DNA from: Lachnospiraceae bacterium AC2029
Lineage (GTDB): Bacteria; Bacillota; Clostridia; Lachnospirales; Lachnospiraceae
Length of the DNA stretch: 64,000 nucleotides
Direction: 5' to 3'
NCBI GenBank assembly: GCA_000703065.1
Contig: JNLK01000001.1
Span: 1,426,001-1,490,000 of the forward strand
A program made the translations under genes and the position numbers. Positions 35,901-43,953 of this stretch are shown piece by piece (within the stretch, counting starts at the first letter, position 1; every line of letters begins with the position of its first letter). Under the pieces are notes generated by a model, which did not search any database, was not told where the DNA came from, and saw nothing but the letters and a program-made list of their open reading frames with translations.

Positions 35901-37277
35901 CTTTCTTCCCTCTGCAAGCTTCGCCTCCGTCGCTCTGCGCTCCTGATCCACCCGTTCCAGCTTCCTTTGGATCTGCTCCGCTTCCTTTGAAAGAAGCACG
36001 CGGATCCCGGCCACCACCGGAACGATATCCACAGGTGCTTCCTGCTCGGCTTCTGCGATCAGTCCCTGCAGCTTCTTATTTTCCTCCAGATAATCCAGGT
36101 AATCCAGCTCCGCTCTTCTGCGGTTCAGCCTGTTCTCTCTTTCCTGTATCTCCGCTGCCGCCTGCTCCGCTTCCTTTCGAAGATGTTCCTCCTGCTCCCG
36201 GAGCTGCTCCAGTTCCCGTTCCTTCTTCGAGGTCTTCAGGATCTCCACCTGCGCCCTGCAGGTATCCGCCTTCTGCTCCGCCTCGTCCACGGCGTTCTGC
36301 AGCCTCTGCTGGGTCTCCTCCCGGTTCACTCTGGCCGCATCCAGCGTAAGATAGATCTCGCCGATGCTCTGCAGGTACTCCGCCCGCTCCCCGTACAGTC
36401 CGCTGAAGGACTGGATCCGGTCCCGCAGCAGGGCGATCAGCTCCGCCTCATGGTCGAAGTTGGTGATGTCCCTCTTCTTCTCCGCCAGCACCTTCAGCTG
36501 CTCGCGGATACTCATCAGGAGTGCCGCCGCCGAATGATCCTGGGCCTCCTCCTGTTCTGTCTTCACAAGATATGCCTTCTCGATGATCTCCTCGATGAGA
36601 AGATCCTCCACCACCTTACGCGTGGTCCGATAATTTGTCTCGAAATAGGTCCGCACATGGCCCTCGGTCTTATTGATCCCTCGGACGATCTCCCACTGAC
36701 TCTCGATAATGCCGTAACGGCTGATGAATCTCTGATACTCACCCTTCCGGTCAAAGACGAAGACCTCCACCCGGTTCTCCCGCCGTGCCAGGTCGTGCAG
36801 ATAATTCTTCAGCGCCTGGTAGGTCATCCGTTCCGAGCCCTCGGACAGGGGAAGATTGATGATGTCGTATTTGTTGTATTCCTGATAGAAAATGCAGTAG
36901 TTGAAATACTCCACGGAGGCCACCTCGCGGCTCTCCTCCTCGCTCCGGTCTCTCGCCTTCCGCGCGCAGAAGCCGGTGGTCATGTACCGCATGCCGTCCT
37001 TTACATCCGGCGCATCCAGCTTCCACTCCACCAAAGAATGGATCGTCGTATTTCCGCAGTTCTCCCGGAAGAGCTTCTCCAGGGGCTGCTTGTCATCCAG
37101 CGTACAGTTGGGGATCATGCACTGCATCAGGAGCAGCATAAGAACACTCTTACCACCGCCGTTGGCCAGATCGTAGAGCGTATTCTGCCCATAGAGACGC
37201 ATGGTGAAATCATCGTAGGCCTGCGTCCCGAAATTGTATTTTACATTGTTGACCCGTATCCGGTTGATACTCGGCAT
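32943..37277 (-). CDS. SMC-like ATPase of a Wadjet/MksB-type complex (JetC-like)
   Basis: This 1444-residue protein has split ABC-type heads joined by long coiled coils. The N-terminal head has an unusual Walker A, DLANGGGKS (37-45). Coiled coil runs to about 610, a hinge-like globular part spans about 620-735 (ITALFGADYLAGL to EHRFAVRHSRAFFLEE), and coiled coil returns to about 1230. The C-terminal head has signature-like STGQSQG (1319-1325) and Walker B-like KTIFIDNPFG, with Asn instead of the usual catalytic Glu after Asp. Size and layout fit MukB/MksB/JetC. The start abuts the JetB-like stop (TAAATG). Confidence 0.8.
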   Translation of the reverse strand: MPSINRIRVNNVKYNFGTQAYDDFTMRLYGQNTLYDLANGGGKSVLMLLLMQCMIPNCTLDDKQPLEKLFRENCGNTTIHSLVEWKLDAPDVKDGMRYMTTGFCARKARDRSEEESREVASVEYFNYCIFYQEYNKYDIINLPLSEGSERMTYQALKNYLHDLARRENRVEVFVFDRKGEYQRFISRYGIIESQWEIVRGINKTEGHVRTYFETNYRTTRKVVEDLLIEEIIEKAYLVKTEQEEAQDHSAAALLMSIREQLKVLAEKKRDITNFDHEAELIALLRDRIQSFSGLYGERAEYLQSIGEIYLTLDAARVNREETQQRLQNAVDEAEQKADTCRAQVEILKTSKKERELEQLREQEEHLRKEAEQAAAEIQERENRLNRRRAELDYLDYLEENKKLQGLIAEAEQEAPVDIVPVVAGIRVLLSKEAEQIQRKLERVDQERRATEAKLAEGRKLLTDARIELAVVRREIAESAASRKQDEEESLALTQKLGAPSLTPPELQMAECREQVNMERRSAEALRKEAESEEARRMEMSDRLREQEAETKRLELAVQNWKEAAEERDALRKRQEEICRIYHAEEDPKGAVYRKLSRDEIRLAELQRELLQQEKRAKEIRNGRLVEMAPDVEKVLSYIATRHGITALFGADYLAGLDADTREKLLLANPELPYGIITRDYETLAGDRNLTSMEVGSSVVRIYDMNALDESEEVSEHRFAVRHSRAFFLEEETPKRLLTAISDLTENGRTEMNYLKEAIETERSDLEFLLTVSERVEEEDPAAAYEKAKEACDLLRKELQEMSEAAEERKAKLAGAEAAVEELEGREEILQQILALQKRMEQAVRQESELERREKTLLGSIQEKEKEEAGLASHLTELQESGQMLSAEGSRIQLQWREHYEAYDKKGAAPAAGTLEELEGRFRSWKKSQAGVEELASQRQLLRTTVEDGIHRLLRSIRERRVAIEDLEKAEILPGDRGALRAEEEALHADRQTLEQKRRALQERSAEVQHLAGSVEYAIENIRAAFGEYESVSLSVEDLEREIPMAEEAKEAAKKALTEARDAFKEYTRQSRESEGLFREAGRLVERYQIDLSKAVLRTSSESELQRDFEEVLLRLDRNEKSLERARNQMLRTKGQVTQTLMDLGAVTLSVSVRDDADIPGSRDAADALAKRLTDMEELIRLERSRVEQGLTDMERLKENFVEQCVERCLDVRTELEKLPRLSMIQMQGEQIQMIKLSIPYVKDEFLRQRMSDYIDRIVEEADTKKSEAEQHRYLQSELALKRIFGVIVSDMNKIRLQLYKRERIREQSRYLKYEEAVGSTGQSQGIYIQFLVSVINYISGMYAMQEGESRSKTIFIDNPFGAAKDIYIWEPIFELLRTNRVQLIVPSRGATPEITGCFDVNYVLGQQMTGGRALTVVSRYNSRSTEEMTEYRELQYEQATLEFI

Positions 37278-37985
37278 TTATGGTTCCTCCTTCAGCAGCT
37301 GCCAGATCCGGCCCTTGTCATCCTCGAAATATCCCTCCGCCAGTGCACGGAAACGATCCGTCGGATAGAACCGGTCCTCTGCGGCAAGGAAGAGCTTCTC
37401 TCCCTGCAGAAAATTCATGGTGAGCTTCACATACCCGAAACGCGAACCTCTGCTGGCCTTGTTCCTGTCCTTGTCCTCATTTACCATGAGCGGAAGCTCG
37501 TGCCAGAGAAGCGCTACGGAGCGGAAGCCCTCCTGCTCCCCGGAGCCCCGGTTAAATGTCTCGGATTCCTTTACGATCTGCTCCGCAGCCATGCTCACAT
37601 GCTCCAGCAGCTCCTCCATTTTCACATAGTCCCGCACCTGATAGGTGGCGGAATCCGTGTAGAAGAACAGCAACGCCTGGTACATGATGAAGTAGACCAG
37701 ATAGAGCTCCCGGTTCCGGCGGAGTCCCAGGATCCGCTTCAGGTCGTCATTTGTGTAACCGAAGACCTTATTGCCTTCTCCCGCCGTAACGAAAAGCGTT
37801 TCATTGTATTCATAGATTGACATATTCAGCCGTGCCAGAAGCTTCGTCACCAGATCGTAGACCTCCGCATTTGCGTAGTAGACCTGGTAAAGCTCCGAGG
37901 TGCCCGGCCGGTTCTTGGCGATTTCTTCGCCGGACATCAGGATGCTGAAGATGTCCATCGCTTTTGAGAGTGATTTCTCTTCCAT
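37278..37985 (-). CDS. Small KITE-like subunit (JetB/MksE-like)
   Basis: This 235-residue protein starts MEEKSLSKAMDIFSILMSG at ATG 37985 after GAGG. It is predicted mostly helical, with LYQVYYANAEVYDLVTKLLARL and YLVYFIMYQALLFFYTDSATYQVRDYV. It lies between the kleisin-like and SMC-like genes, exactly where JetB/MksE sits in Wadjet and MksFEB operons. Sequence alone would place it in a domain of unknown function; the role is inferred from position, size and partners. Confidence 0.65.
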   Translation of the reverse strand: MEEKSLSKAMDIFSILMSGEEIAKNRPGTSELYQVYYANAEVYDLVTKLLARLNMSIYEYNETLFVTAGEGNKVFGYTNDDLKRILGLRRNRELYLVYFIMYQALLFFYTDSATYQVRDYVKMEELLEHVSMAAEQIVKESETFNRGSGEQEGFRSVALLWHELPLMVNEDKDRNKASRGSRFGYVKLTMNFLQGEKLFLAAEDRFYPTDRFRALAEGYFEDDKGRIWQLLKEEP

Positions 37986-38002
37986 CGTGTTTCCTCTTAT
38001 AT

Positions 38003-38188
38003 TCTAAGATCCTTCGTCGCTTCGCTCCTCAGGATGACACATTGATGTCATTCTGAGCACCGCGAGAATCTTTCTTTCGGCATATTCATCGGATCCTCCG
38101 GGGTCAGGATGACACATTGATGTCATTCTGAGCACCGCGAAGAATCTTTCTTTCGGCATATTCATCGGATCCTCCGGGGTCAGGATGA
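38003..38188. repeat. Family A repeat with an internal ~75-bp duplication
   Basis: The block begins AAGATCCTTCG and contains two copies of a unit of about 75 bases (each with GTCATTCTGAGCACCGCG, AGAATCTTTC and GGGTCAGGATGACA). It fills the gap between the JetB-like and JetA-like genes. Its TCAGGATGACAT end supplies the last codons ATG TCA TCC TGA of the upstream gene. Confidence 0.9.
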
Positions 38189-39847
38189 CATGGAAAATGT
38201 CATCTCGCGCACGCTGCCGAGGGAGGTCCCCAGATCGTCCTTCAGTTCCACATCCTCATCGCCGTAGGTAAGCGTCAGCGTCATCCCCCTGAACCGCTGC
38301 TTCTCTTCCTCCGAGAAGCTCCGGCTGACATACAGCTCCAGAAAGGTCTCCGGCTCCTCGAAGCACTCCTTCATGGAGTAGCTGTCCTTCTTTGCCAGAT
38401 GCACCAGGAAGGAATAGTAATCCTTGTTCCTGTAAATCTCCTTCCCGAACTTGATCTCCAGGATGGCATTGAACTCCGGCAGGGTAACCGTCTCCCAGCG
38501 CTCCAGCCGTTCCAGAAGCTCCCGGAAGAGCAGGACGAAATTCTGCCCGATCATCCGGCTCAGCACCTCATCCTCATATTCGAAGGAAAGATCCGGCGTA
38601 CCGGTCTCTCTTGTCTCTGTCAGATCCTCGTCCTCCCGCGCCTCATTTACCAGCTTATCGATACTGAAAACAGAGAGGCTCTTTCTTCTGCGCGGCAGAA
38701 GGAAGGGTGCAAGGACCTGTCCCATCTGCTCCGGCGCGTCCTTCTCCTGCAGGAGTCTCATGGCCGCCTGGAAGTCAAATGCCGGACGGAGCTGTCTCGC
38801 CTTTCCACGCTCCACCATCTCGTCCGCCATCTGTGAGAGGCTTGCGGCCTCCTCCATCAGCAGCCGGTGGCTTTCGATGGTTTTCTTTAATTCTGTTTCC
38901 AGCGCCGCGATATCCCGGAAGGCATTCTTCTTCCGAGGACTTGACGCTCCGGCACTGTTCCGGTCTGTGGTACCCACTACTGTACCCGCACCTCCGGTCC
39001 GTCCCGCTGCGACTGTCCGGCCGTCTGCTCCCGTACTCTGTCCGCCGGTCGCATCATCCCCGGAATAGGACGGGTTCGCCGTCATCCTTGCAACGGCTTT
39101 ATCCACCAGCGCCTTATTCTTCCGGAAGGATTCCCGCTCCGCGTCGAACCATTCGGAGATCTGCGCCATATAGGCCTCGCAGGCACGAACGCCTGCATGC
39201 AGGTCAGACTGCAGAAGACGCACAGTGTCCTCCCGCTCCTTCCGAAGCCGCGCCACCTCCAGATTGATCCTGCGGACCACGTCGATACCGCCCCGGAAAT
39301 TCTCGGTGCGTATCATTTTCTCCAGAAGCAGCTGCTCCGTGGTGATGGTACTCTCGTCCCGCACCTCCTTGGTGGACAGGTAGAATTCAATACCATCTGA
39401 GGTGATGCTGTAGACCACATCTCCGTCCTTCACCGCGCTTTCCACCAGCCGGACATAGCCCTGCTGCTTCGTGTGGGATTCCGGATCATAGAAGGGGAAC
39501 ACGAAGGGACGTCCGTCATTCCGGATCTTGTCAAATAAAAAACGGACCAGCTCAGTCTCCTCCTCCCGCGAAACGGAGAGCTCGAAATCACGGCGAATCA
39601 CCGCGCATAGAAACTTCTCCACTTCGGGATAGGAAACCGTCCGTCCGTTGAAATGATTTTCCTGAATAAGAAACCGAAGAAGGGCCATGGTGATATACCC
39701 CATGTCCAGGTCCTGAAACTTCCCTTCTTTATACTGACTGAGGGTCGTTTCCTGTAGCACAAAAAACGGATAGTACTTCTTCAGGTACAGCATCCGCTCC
39801 GTCTGATTCTTCAGGATATCATCAATCAGAATGTGCTCCGTGGCCAT
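38180..39847 (-). CDS. Kleisin-like subunit (JetA/MksF-like)
   Basis: This 555-residue protein begins MATEHILIDDILKNQTERML. The N-terminal half resembles winged-helix and helical regions (PFFVLQETTLSQYKEGKFQDLDMGYITMALLRFLIQE). A low-complexity Gly/Ala/Ser/Thr linker spans about 263-305, and a helical C-terminal part follows (AALETELKKTIESHRLLMEEAASLSQM onward). It appears to match the family once called DUF5716, which I recall being renamed Wadjet protein JetA; I could not check this. It leads the operon. Its last residues MSS come from repeat family A. Confidence 0.7.
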   Translation of the reverse strand: MATEHILIDDILKNQTERMLYLKKYYPFFVLQETTLSQYKEGKFQDLDMGYITMALLRFLIQENHFNGRTVSYPEVEKFLCAVIRRDFELSVSREEETELVRFLFDKIRNDGRPFVFPFYDPESHTKQQGYVRLVESAVKDGDVVYSITSDGIEFYLSTKEVRDESTITTEQLLLEKMIRTENFRGGIDVVRRINLEVARLRKEREDTVRLLQSDLHAGVRACEAYMAQISEWFDAERESFRKNKALVDKAVARMTANPSYSGDDATGGQSTGADGRTVAAGRTGGAGTVVGTTDRNSAGASSPRKKNAFRDIAALETELKKTIESHRLLMEEAASLSQMADEMVERGKARQLRPAFDFQAAMRLLQEKDAPEQMGQVLAPFLLPRRRKSLSVFSIDKLVNEAREDEDLTETRETGTPDLSFEYEDEVLSRMIGQNFVLLFRELLERLERWETVTLPEFNAILEIKFGKEIYRNKDYYSFLVHLAKKDSYSMKECFEEPETFLELYVSRSFSEEEKQRFRGMTLTLTYGDEDVELKDDLGTSLGSVREMTFSMSS

Positions 39848-39898
39848 GGTCTTCCATCCTTACATTTTCGCCCGCTATATATGGGCGCATACAAAGAT

Positions 39899-39927
39899 AT
39901 TGTACCATTTCTCACGCATATTCACAA
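39899..39927 (-). promoter_or_regulatory. Promoter of the JetABC-like operon
   Basis: Minus strand: TTGTGA (39922-39927), 17 bases, TACAAT (39899-39904), about 50 bases ahead of the kleisin-like start. Confidence 0.6.
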
Positions 39928-39969
39928 GGATTTGCGGAAGGAAATGCAAGGAAACCGCCTCATTATTCT

Positions 39970-40098
39970 CTACTTTTCATCAAGCAACTCATTAACCCAC
40001 TCATCAATCTCATCCTCCTCTGATATACTCTTCAGATACAGCATCTGCTCCCTCTGATTCTTCAGGATATCGTTACTCAGAATGTCCTTCGTGGCCAT
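39970..40098 (-). pseudogene. Short duplicate of the JetA-like N-terminus
   Basis: A 42-codon frame starts MATKDILSNDILKNQREQMLYLK and then diverges into SISEEDEIDEWVNELLDEK. Its first 23 residues align with the first 23 of the neighbouring kleisin-like protein at both DNA and protein level, starting exactly at the ATG. It overlaps the stop of the upstream membrane-protein gene and has no good ribosome-binding site. It is either a remnant of a duplication or recombination of the operon, or a very small gene that mimics the kleisin N-terminus. Confidence 0.5.
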
Positions 40099-41923
40099 AA
40101 TCTTTCAGCCAGTCAGCCGACGGCATACTATCGTGACACATCGAGTCGTAGGTAAATCCATCTCTCATGAATTCCGTATAGTTTCGTTCATTTATCTTTT
40201 CTTCCTTCTCTGTTATCGGATACAGCTTCGTCACCTTACTAAACTGCGGCCGACCATTCGCTCCGGAGCTGACAACCGTTTTTTCTTCACATAAATAATA
40301 TTTGTTATCATACCTGGTAATGAAGATATTGGTTTCTTCTCCTTCCCAACCATAAGTAAAGTGCTTCTCTCTCTTAATTTGTCGTTTACATTCCAACTCT
40401 TTCTTCCGTTCTTCTGATTGGGTTTTATTTGATCCTCTTTCTTCTGACGCCCACGGCGGTTTTGCCAGGGAACTGCTCTTTTTATCCCAACGATACCTAT
40501 CCAGCATTCGCTGCTCATTGTACGAAAATCTGTTGACAGCCCCCACTGTCCAGCCCCTGTTGTCTACAAGATCCGTAGCAAACGGAATAAAAATCGCCTG
40601 ATGTTTATCAGAAAGATAATAAATCTCCTCCCATACCTTATCCGGCAACGACGATTCATGACTGTTCCAATAATGATATTCCGCCTCATCCGATAGCTTG
40701 ACCAGATAGGAAAGCGGATATTCAAAGTGGTCGGCGTAATACTGATATCCCTTTTGCAGAAACGGTTTCCGAAGATCCATTAACGGTTTGGAAATAAAAT
40801 CCGCATCTCGCATCTCCGGACGGGGATACCGATCAAGTATCTCCTCTTCATAGTTCAGCATTTGCAACGCTGTCGGATCAGACAGACCACATATCTTCAT
40901 TCTCCGAAGATATTCTGCTTTATAATCTTCATTTTTCGTACTCTTCCATAATGCAACAAGCTGTGAAGTCAGGATCTTGCTACAATCAGGTTTATTTTCA
41001 CTCCGCTGAGCAGATAGTTGAGGGCTCCGTTGAGCAGATATTTGGGGGCTCCGTTGAGCAAATGTTTGGGGACTCCGTTGATCCGGTATTTTTTCACTCC
41101 GATCACGGTTCATTTCCTTCGTTTTGTTATCATTCACCCCTATTCTCCATGGTTCCCACCGCACTTCGGGAACCGGAGTACTGCGAATGCGTCTGTAGAG
41201 CCATACCGCTCCGATAAGCTCTGCAATCGACAGGTACATTAAGAATTTGTTCTCTTGACGCTCTGTCCTGTATCCAACCACCTCCTTAACCCAATGGGTT
41301 TTACTGGGATTTGGAGTAACCGCAAAATAGCACCCTGAAGATGTTGCCTCCCCAAGAGCTTTCATATCAGCCTCGTATTTTTCCGGCTTACTCATGCCGG
41401 TAAAAGGCATATATACATTCGGTGTCAGAATCTCATCATCTTCCAGTGACGTAATAAGACCGTAAATCGTAAACTCGGACCCATCCTCAGGGATCAGAGA
41501 CTGCAGGTTTGCTGCATCCTGCCGTACTCTATCCTCATCCTGCCTTCCAAGCACCTGTCCCCCATCAACACGTGCTGTTGATAAAGTGCCGATCAATACC
41601 TGTGATCCGGTCTTAGTCGTACATGGAATAAATGTGAAGAAACGGTAGTTTGTACTGCTCATCCTGACCCCGCCTACCTTTTGGGTGGTTTTCTTCGAAG
41701 AAACCCCGTATACAGGTTCTCCCGCGCTCACAAAGGTCTGTGCAACATACGTCCCATCCGGGAGACCGGCTGAATACTCCTGAAATTCATTGGACACTTC
41801 CCGCGCTTCGGTGACTTCAACTTTTCTTTCAGTGTACCTGAAAGCGAAATTCAATGCGATCAGCGCCGCGGTACAGGCAGCGATCACCAGCAGTTTGATC
41901 AGGTTTTCCTTTTTTGTTTTCAT
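40073..41923 (-). CDS. Hypothetical two-helix membrane protein with repeated linker
   Basis: This protein of about 616 residues starts MKTKKENLIKLLVIAACTAAL at ATG 41923, after AAGGGGA. A first membrane helix (about 8-27) and a second (FLMYLSIAELIGAVWLY, about 227-243) bracket an extracellular domain of roughly 200 residues. The cytoplasmic part begins with an imperfect repeat RSPQ(T/I/L)(F/S)AQ (about 283-308), encoded by 24-bp tandem repeats, and ends in a charged Lys/Glu-rich domain. I recognise no family. It lies upstream of the JetABC-like operon, which has its own promoter, so a functional link is open. Confidence 0.75.
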   Translation of the reverse strand: MKTKKENLIKLLVIAACTAALIALNFAFRYTERKVEVTEAREVSNEFQEYSAGLPDGTYVAQTFVSAGEPVYGVSSKKTTQKVGGVRMSSTNYRFFTFIPCTTKTGSQVLIGTLSTARVDGGQVLGRQDEDRVRQDAANLQSLIPEDGSEFTIYGLITSLEDDEILTPNVYMPFTGMSKPEKYEADMKALGEATSSGCYFAVTPNPSKTHWVKEVVGYRTERQENKFLMYLSIAELIGAVWLYRRIRSTPVPEVRWEPWRIGVNDNKTKEMNRDRSEKIPDQRSPQTFAQRSPQISAQRSPQLSAQRSENKPDCSKILTSQLVALWKSTKNEDYKAEYLRRMKICGLSDPTALQMLNYEEEILDRYPRPEMRDADFISKPLMDLRKPFLQKGYQYYADHFEYPLSYLVKLSDEAEYHYWNSHESSLPDKVWEEIYYLSDKHQAIFIPFATDLVDNRGWTVGAVNRFSYNEQRMLDRYRWDKKSSSLAKPPWASEERGSNKTQSEERKKELECKRQIKREKHFTYGWEGEETNIFITRYDNKYYLCEEKTVVSSGANGRPQFSKVTKLYPITEKEEKINERNYTEFMRDGFTYDSMCHDSMPSADWLKDYGHEGHSE

Positions 41924-41972
41924 GGTTCCGTTCCCCTTATGCTGTTCCAACGAATACAGTAACTGAAAGAAA

Positions 41973-42018
41973 AAACCGGGAACGGTTCCGGACCATCGTC
42001 CAAAACCGTCCCCGGTTT
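41973..42018 (-). terminator. Terminator after fba
   Basis: Minus strand: AACCGGGGACGGTTTTGGAC pairs with GTCCGGAACCGTTCCCGGTT and is followed by TTTTTC. It is a diverged member of the GGGACGG palindrome family placed just after the fba stop. Confidence 0.75.
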
Positions 42019-42064
42019 GATGCATTATCCGGGGTCTGCCCCCGTTTTGCCGGATTCTACGTTC

Positions 42065-42928
42065 TTACGCCTTATTTGCGGAACCGAATACAGCTACACG
42101 ATCCTTAACCTCATCGCGGATAGCCTGAGCACCCGGAGCGAGAAGCTTACGCGGGTCATAGCCCTTACCCTGCTGATCCTTGCCTTCCTCGATGTACTTA
42201 CGTGTTGCAGCTGCGAATACCAGCTGGCACTCGGTATTTACATTTACCTTTGCAACGCCCATGGAGATGGCCTTCTTGATCTGATCATCCGGGATACCGG
42301 AACCACCGTGAAGTACAAGCGGTGTATCGCCAACCTTAGCCTTAACTGCCTCCAGTGTATCGAAGGAAAGACCTGCCCAGTTATCCGGATACTTACCGTG
42401 GATGTTACCGATACCGCAAGCCAGCATGGTTACTCCAAGTGCGTTTACTGCTGCACACTCTTCCGGATCTGCACACTCGCCGGCGGAAGTAACACCGTCT
42501 TCCTCACCGCCGATACCGCCTACCTCTGCCTCAAGGGAGATACCCTTCTCCTTGCAGATGGCAACCAGTTCCTTGGTCTTCTCGATATTCTCCTCCAGCG
42601 GAAGAGAAGAACCGTCGAACATGATGGATGTGAAGCCTGCCTCGATACAAGCCTTGGCACCTTCGTATGAACCGTGATCCAGGTGAAGAGCTACCGGAAC
42701 GGTGATTCCAAGGGACTCGTCCATAGCCTTAACCATAGCGGATACGGTCTTGAAGCCTGTCATATACTTTCCTGCACCCTCGGATACACCAAGGATAACC
42801 GGTGTCTTGAGTTCCTCGCACTCCAGAAGGATGGACTTGGTCCACTCCAGGTTGTTGATGTTGAACTGAGCAACTGCATAGCCGCCCTCAACTGCCTTCT
42901 TCAGCATGTCTGTAGCTGATGTTAACAT
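42065..42928 (-). CDS. fba: Class II fructose-1,6-bisphosphate aldolase
   Basis: This zinc-dependent glycolytic aldolase has 287 residues. It starts MLTSATDMLKKAVEGGYAVAQFNINN, with the zinc/catalytic block VALHLDHGSYEGAKACIEAGFTSIMFDGS. EAEVGGIGGEEDG, GNIHGKYP and LHGGSGIPDDQIKKAI follow, covering the remaining metal and phosphate-binding sites. GGAGG precedes the ATG. A strong promoter and a terminator flank it, so it is probably monocistronic. Confidence 0.96.
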   Translation of the reverse strand: MLTSATDMLKKAVEGGYAVAQFNINNLEWTKSILLECEELKTPVILGVSEGAGKYMTGFKTVSAMVKAMDESLGITVPVALHLDHGSYEGAKACIEAGFTSIMFDGSSLPLEENIEKTKELVAICKEKGISLEAEVGGIGGEEDGVTSAGECADPEECAAVNALGVTMLACGIGNIHGKYPDNWAGLSFDTLEAVKAKVGDTPLVLHGGSGIPDDQIKKAISMGVAKVNVNTECQLVFAAATRKYIEEGKDQQGKGYDPRKLLAPGAQAIRDEVKDRVAVFGSANKA

Positions 42929-42997
42929 ACGTCTACCTCCGTTTGCTTATATTTTGCAAGACGGGACATGCCCGTCAGCCATTACTAACCAAACCTC

Positions 42998-43026
42998 ATT
43001 ATATTACAGTTTACATTGATACACAA
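42998..43026 (-). promoter_or_regulatory. Promoter of fba
   Basis: Minus strand: TTGTGT (43021-43026), 17 bases, TATAAT (42998-43003). The 5' leader contains the hairpin GACGGGCATGTCCCGTC (42960-42976). Confidence 0.7.
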
Positions 43027-43126
43027 TCTTTTTCTTTTCCAATGCCAATATATAAATCCCGCCAGAACGATGAGGTTCGCCCCGGCGGGATATGAATCAT
43101 TATGCATTTAATCCCATCATCAGCAA

Positions 43127-43798
43127 CTATGCCGTCACTTCCTGCAGATAATTTATCACCTCATAAAGCGAATCCAGAATGGCCGCTGCCTTCTCCCGCA
43201 TTTCATCCGTAGGCGGAAGCAGGTCAGGAACCATGATGGGGATCATGCCCGCATTGTGAGCGGCGCTGATACCGTTGTAGGAATCCTCGAGCACGTAGCA
43301 TTCCGACGGTTCCGCTCCCAGCAGCTCCGCTGCCTTCAGGAAAATGTCGGGGGCCGGCTTGCTCCTTTCCACCTGGTCTCCTCCCACTATGACATCGAAG
43401 TTCTGCAGAAGTCCCGCGTCATCCAGTTCTTTGGTCAAGGCCGCGGTCCTCGTGGAGGATGCAAGCGCGATCCGGAAATTCTCCTGCTTCAGATAGGCGA
43501 ACAGCTCCGCTACGCCGGGCTTGATCATATGCTTTCCGTCACCGAACCGTTTCTGGAACTCCCTGGAAGAATCCGCAAAATAGTCGTCGATCGGAAAATC
43601 CTCCCCGTATGTATCCAGGATGTTCTGCCGGGTCACTTCTCTTGTCACGCCAATGCAGCGATGGCAGAGCGCCTCAACAAAGGCATCATCGCCCATGTGG
43701 AACTTGTCCGCAACCGCCTTGCAGCAGTCGATATACAGCTGTTCGGTATCAAAGATGACGCCGTCCATGTCGAAAATGATGGAGTTGTTCTGTTTCAT
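43127..43798 (-). CDS. HAD-superfamily phosphatase / beta-phosphoglucomutase-like
   Basis: This protein of about 223 residues starts MKQNNSIIFDMDGVIFDTEQ at ATG 43798, after GAGG. It has all HAD motifs: DMDGV (I), ALASSTRTA (II), KPAPDIFLKAAELLG (III) and YVLEDSYNGISAAHNAG (IV). The helical cap after motif I suits sugar-phosphate substrates. The frame continues upstream to 43900, but that part is repeat DNA. A sugar phosphatase or phosphoglucomutase role is likely; the substrate is unknown. Confidence 0.88.
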   Translation of the reverse strand: MKQNNSIIFDMDGVIFDTEQLYIDCCKAVADKFHMGDDAFVEALCHRCIGVTREVTRQNILDTYGEDFPIDDYFADSSREFQKRFGDGKHMIKPGVAELFAYLKQENFRIALASSTRTAALTKELDDAGLLQNFDVIVGGDQVERSKPAPDIFLKAAELLGAEPSECYVLEDSYNGISAAHNAGMIPIMVPDLLPPTDEMREKAAAILDSLYEVINYLQEVTA

Positions 43799-43833
43799 GG
43801 GGGTACCTCTCTTTGTTGTGATGATCATGCAGT

Positions 43834-43953
43834 ATAAGATCCTTCGACTCGCAGCGGGCTGCTCGCTCAGGATGACGTGTGACACCCGGGTAACATGCAC
43901 ACTCCGGATGGCATCACCTTGTCATTCTGAGGTCGCACGACCGAAGAATCTTA
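43834..43953. repeat. Family A repeat
   Basis: It starts TAAGATCCTTCG and continues to CTCAGGATGACG. After about 50 bases the inverse follows, GTCATTCTGAGG then CCGAAGAATCTTA. Here the element is complete, with terminal inverted repeats of about 12 bases and no tandem expansion. Its right end supplies the TAA stop of the LUD gene. Confidence 0.9.

Noticed and set aside
36183-37820. 545-codon plus-strand frame
   Set aside because: Antisense to the SMC-like and JetB-like genes; Leu/Gln-rich composition is typical of reversed coiled-coil codons.
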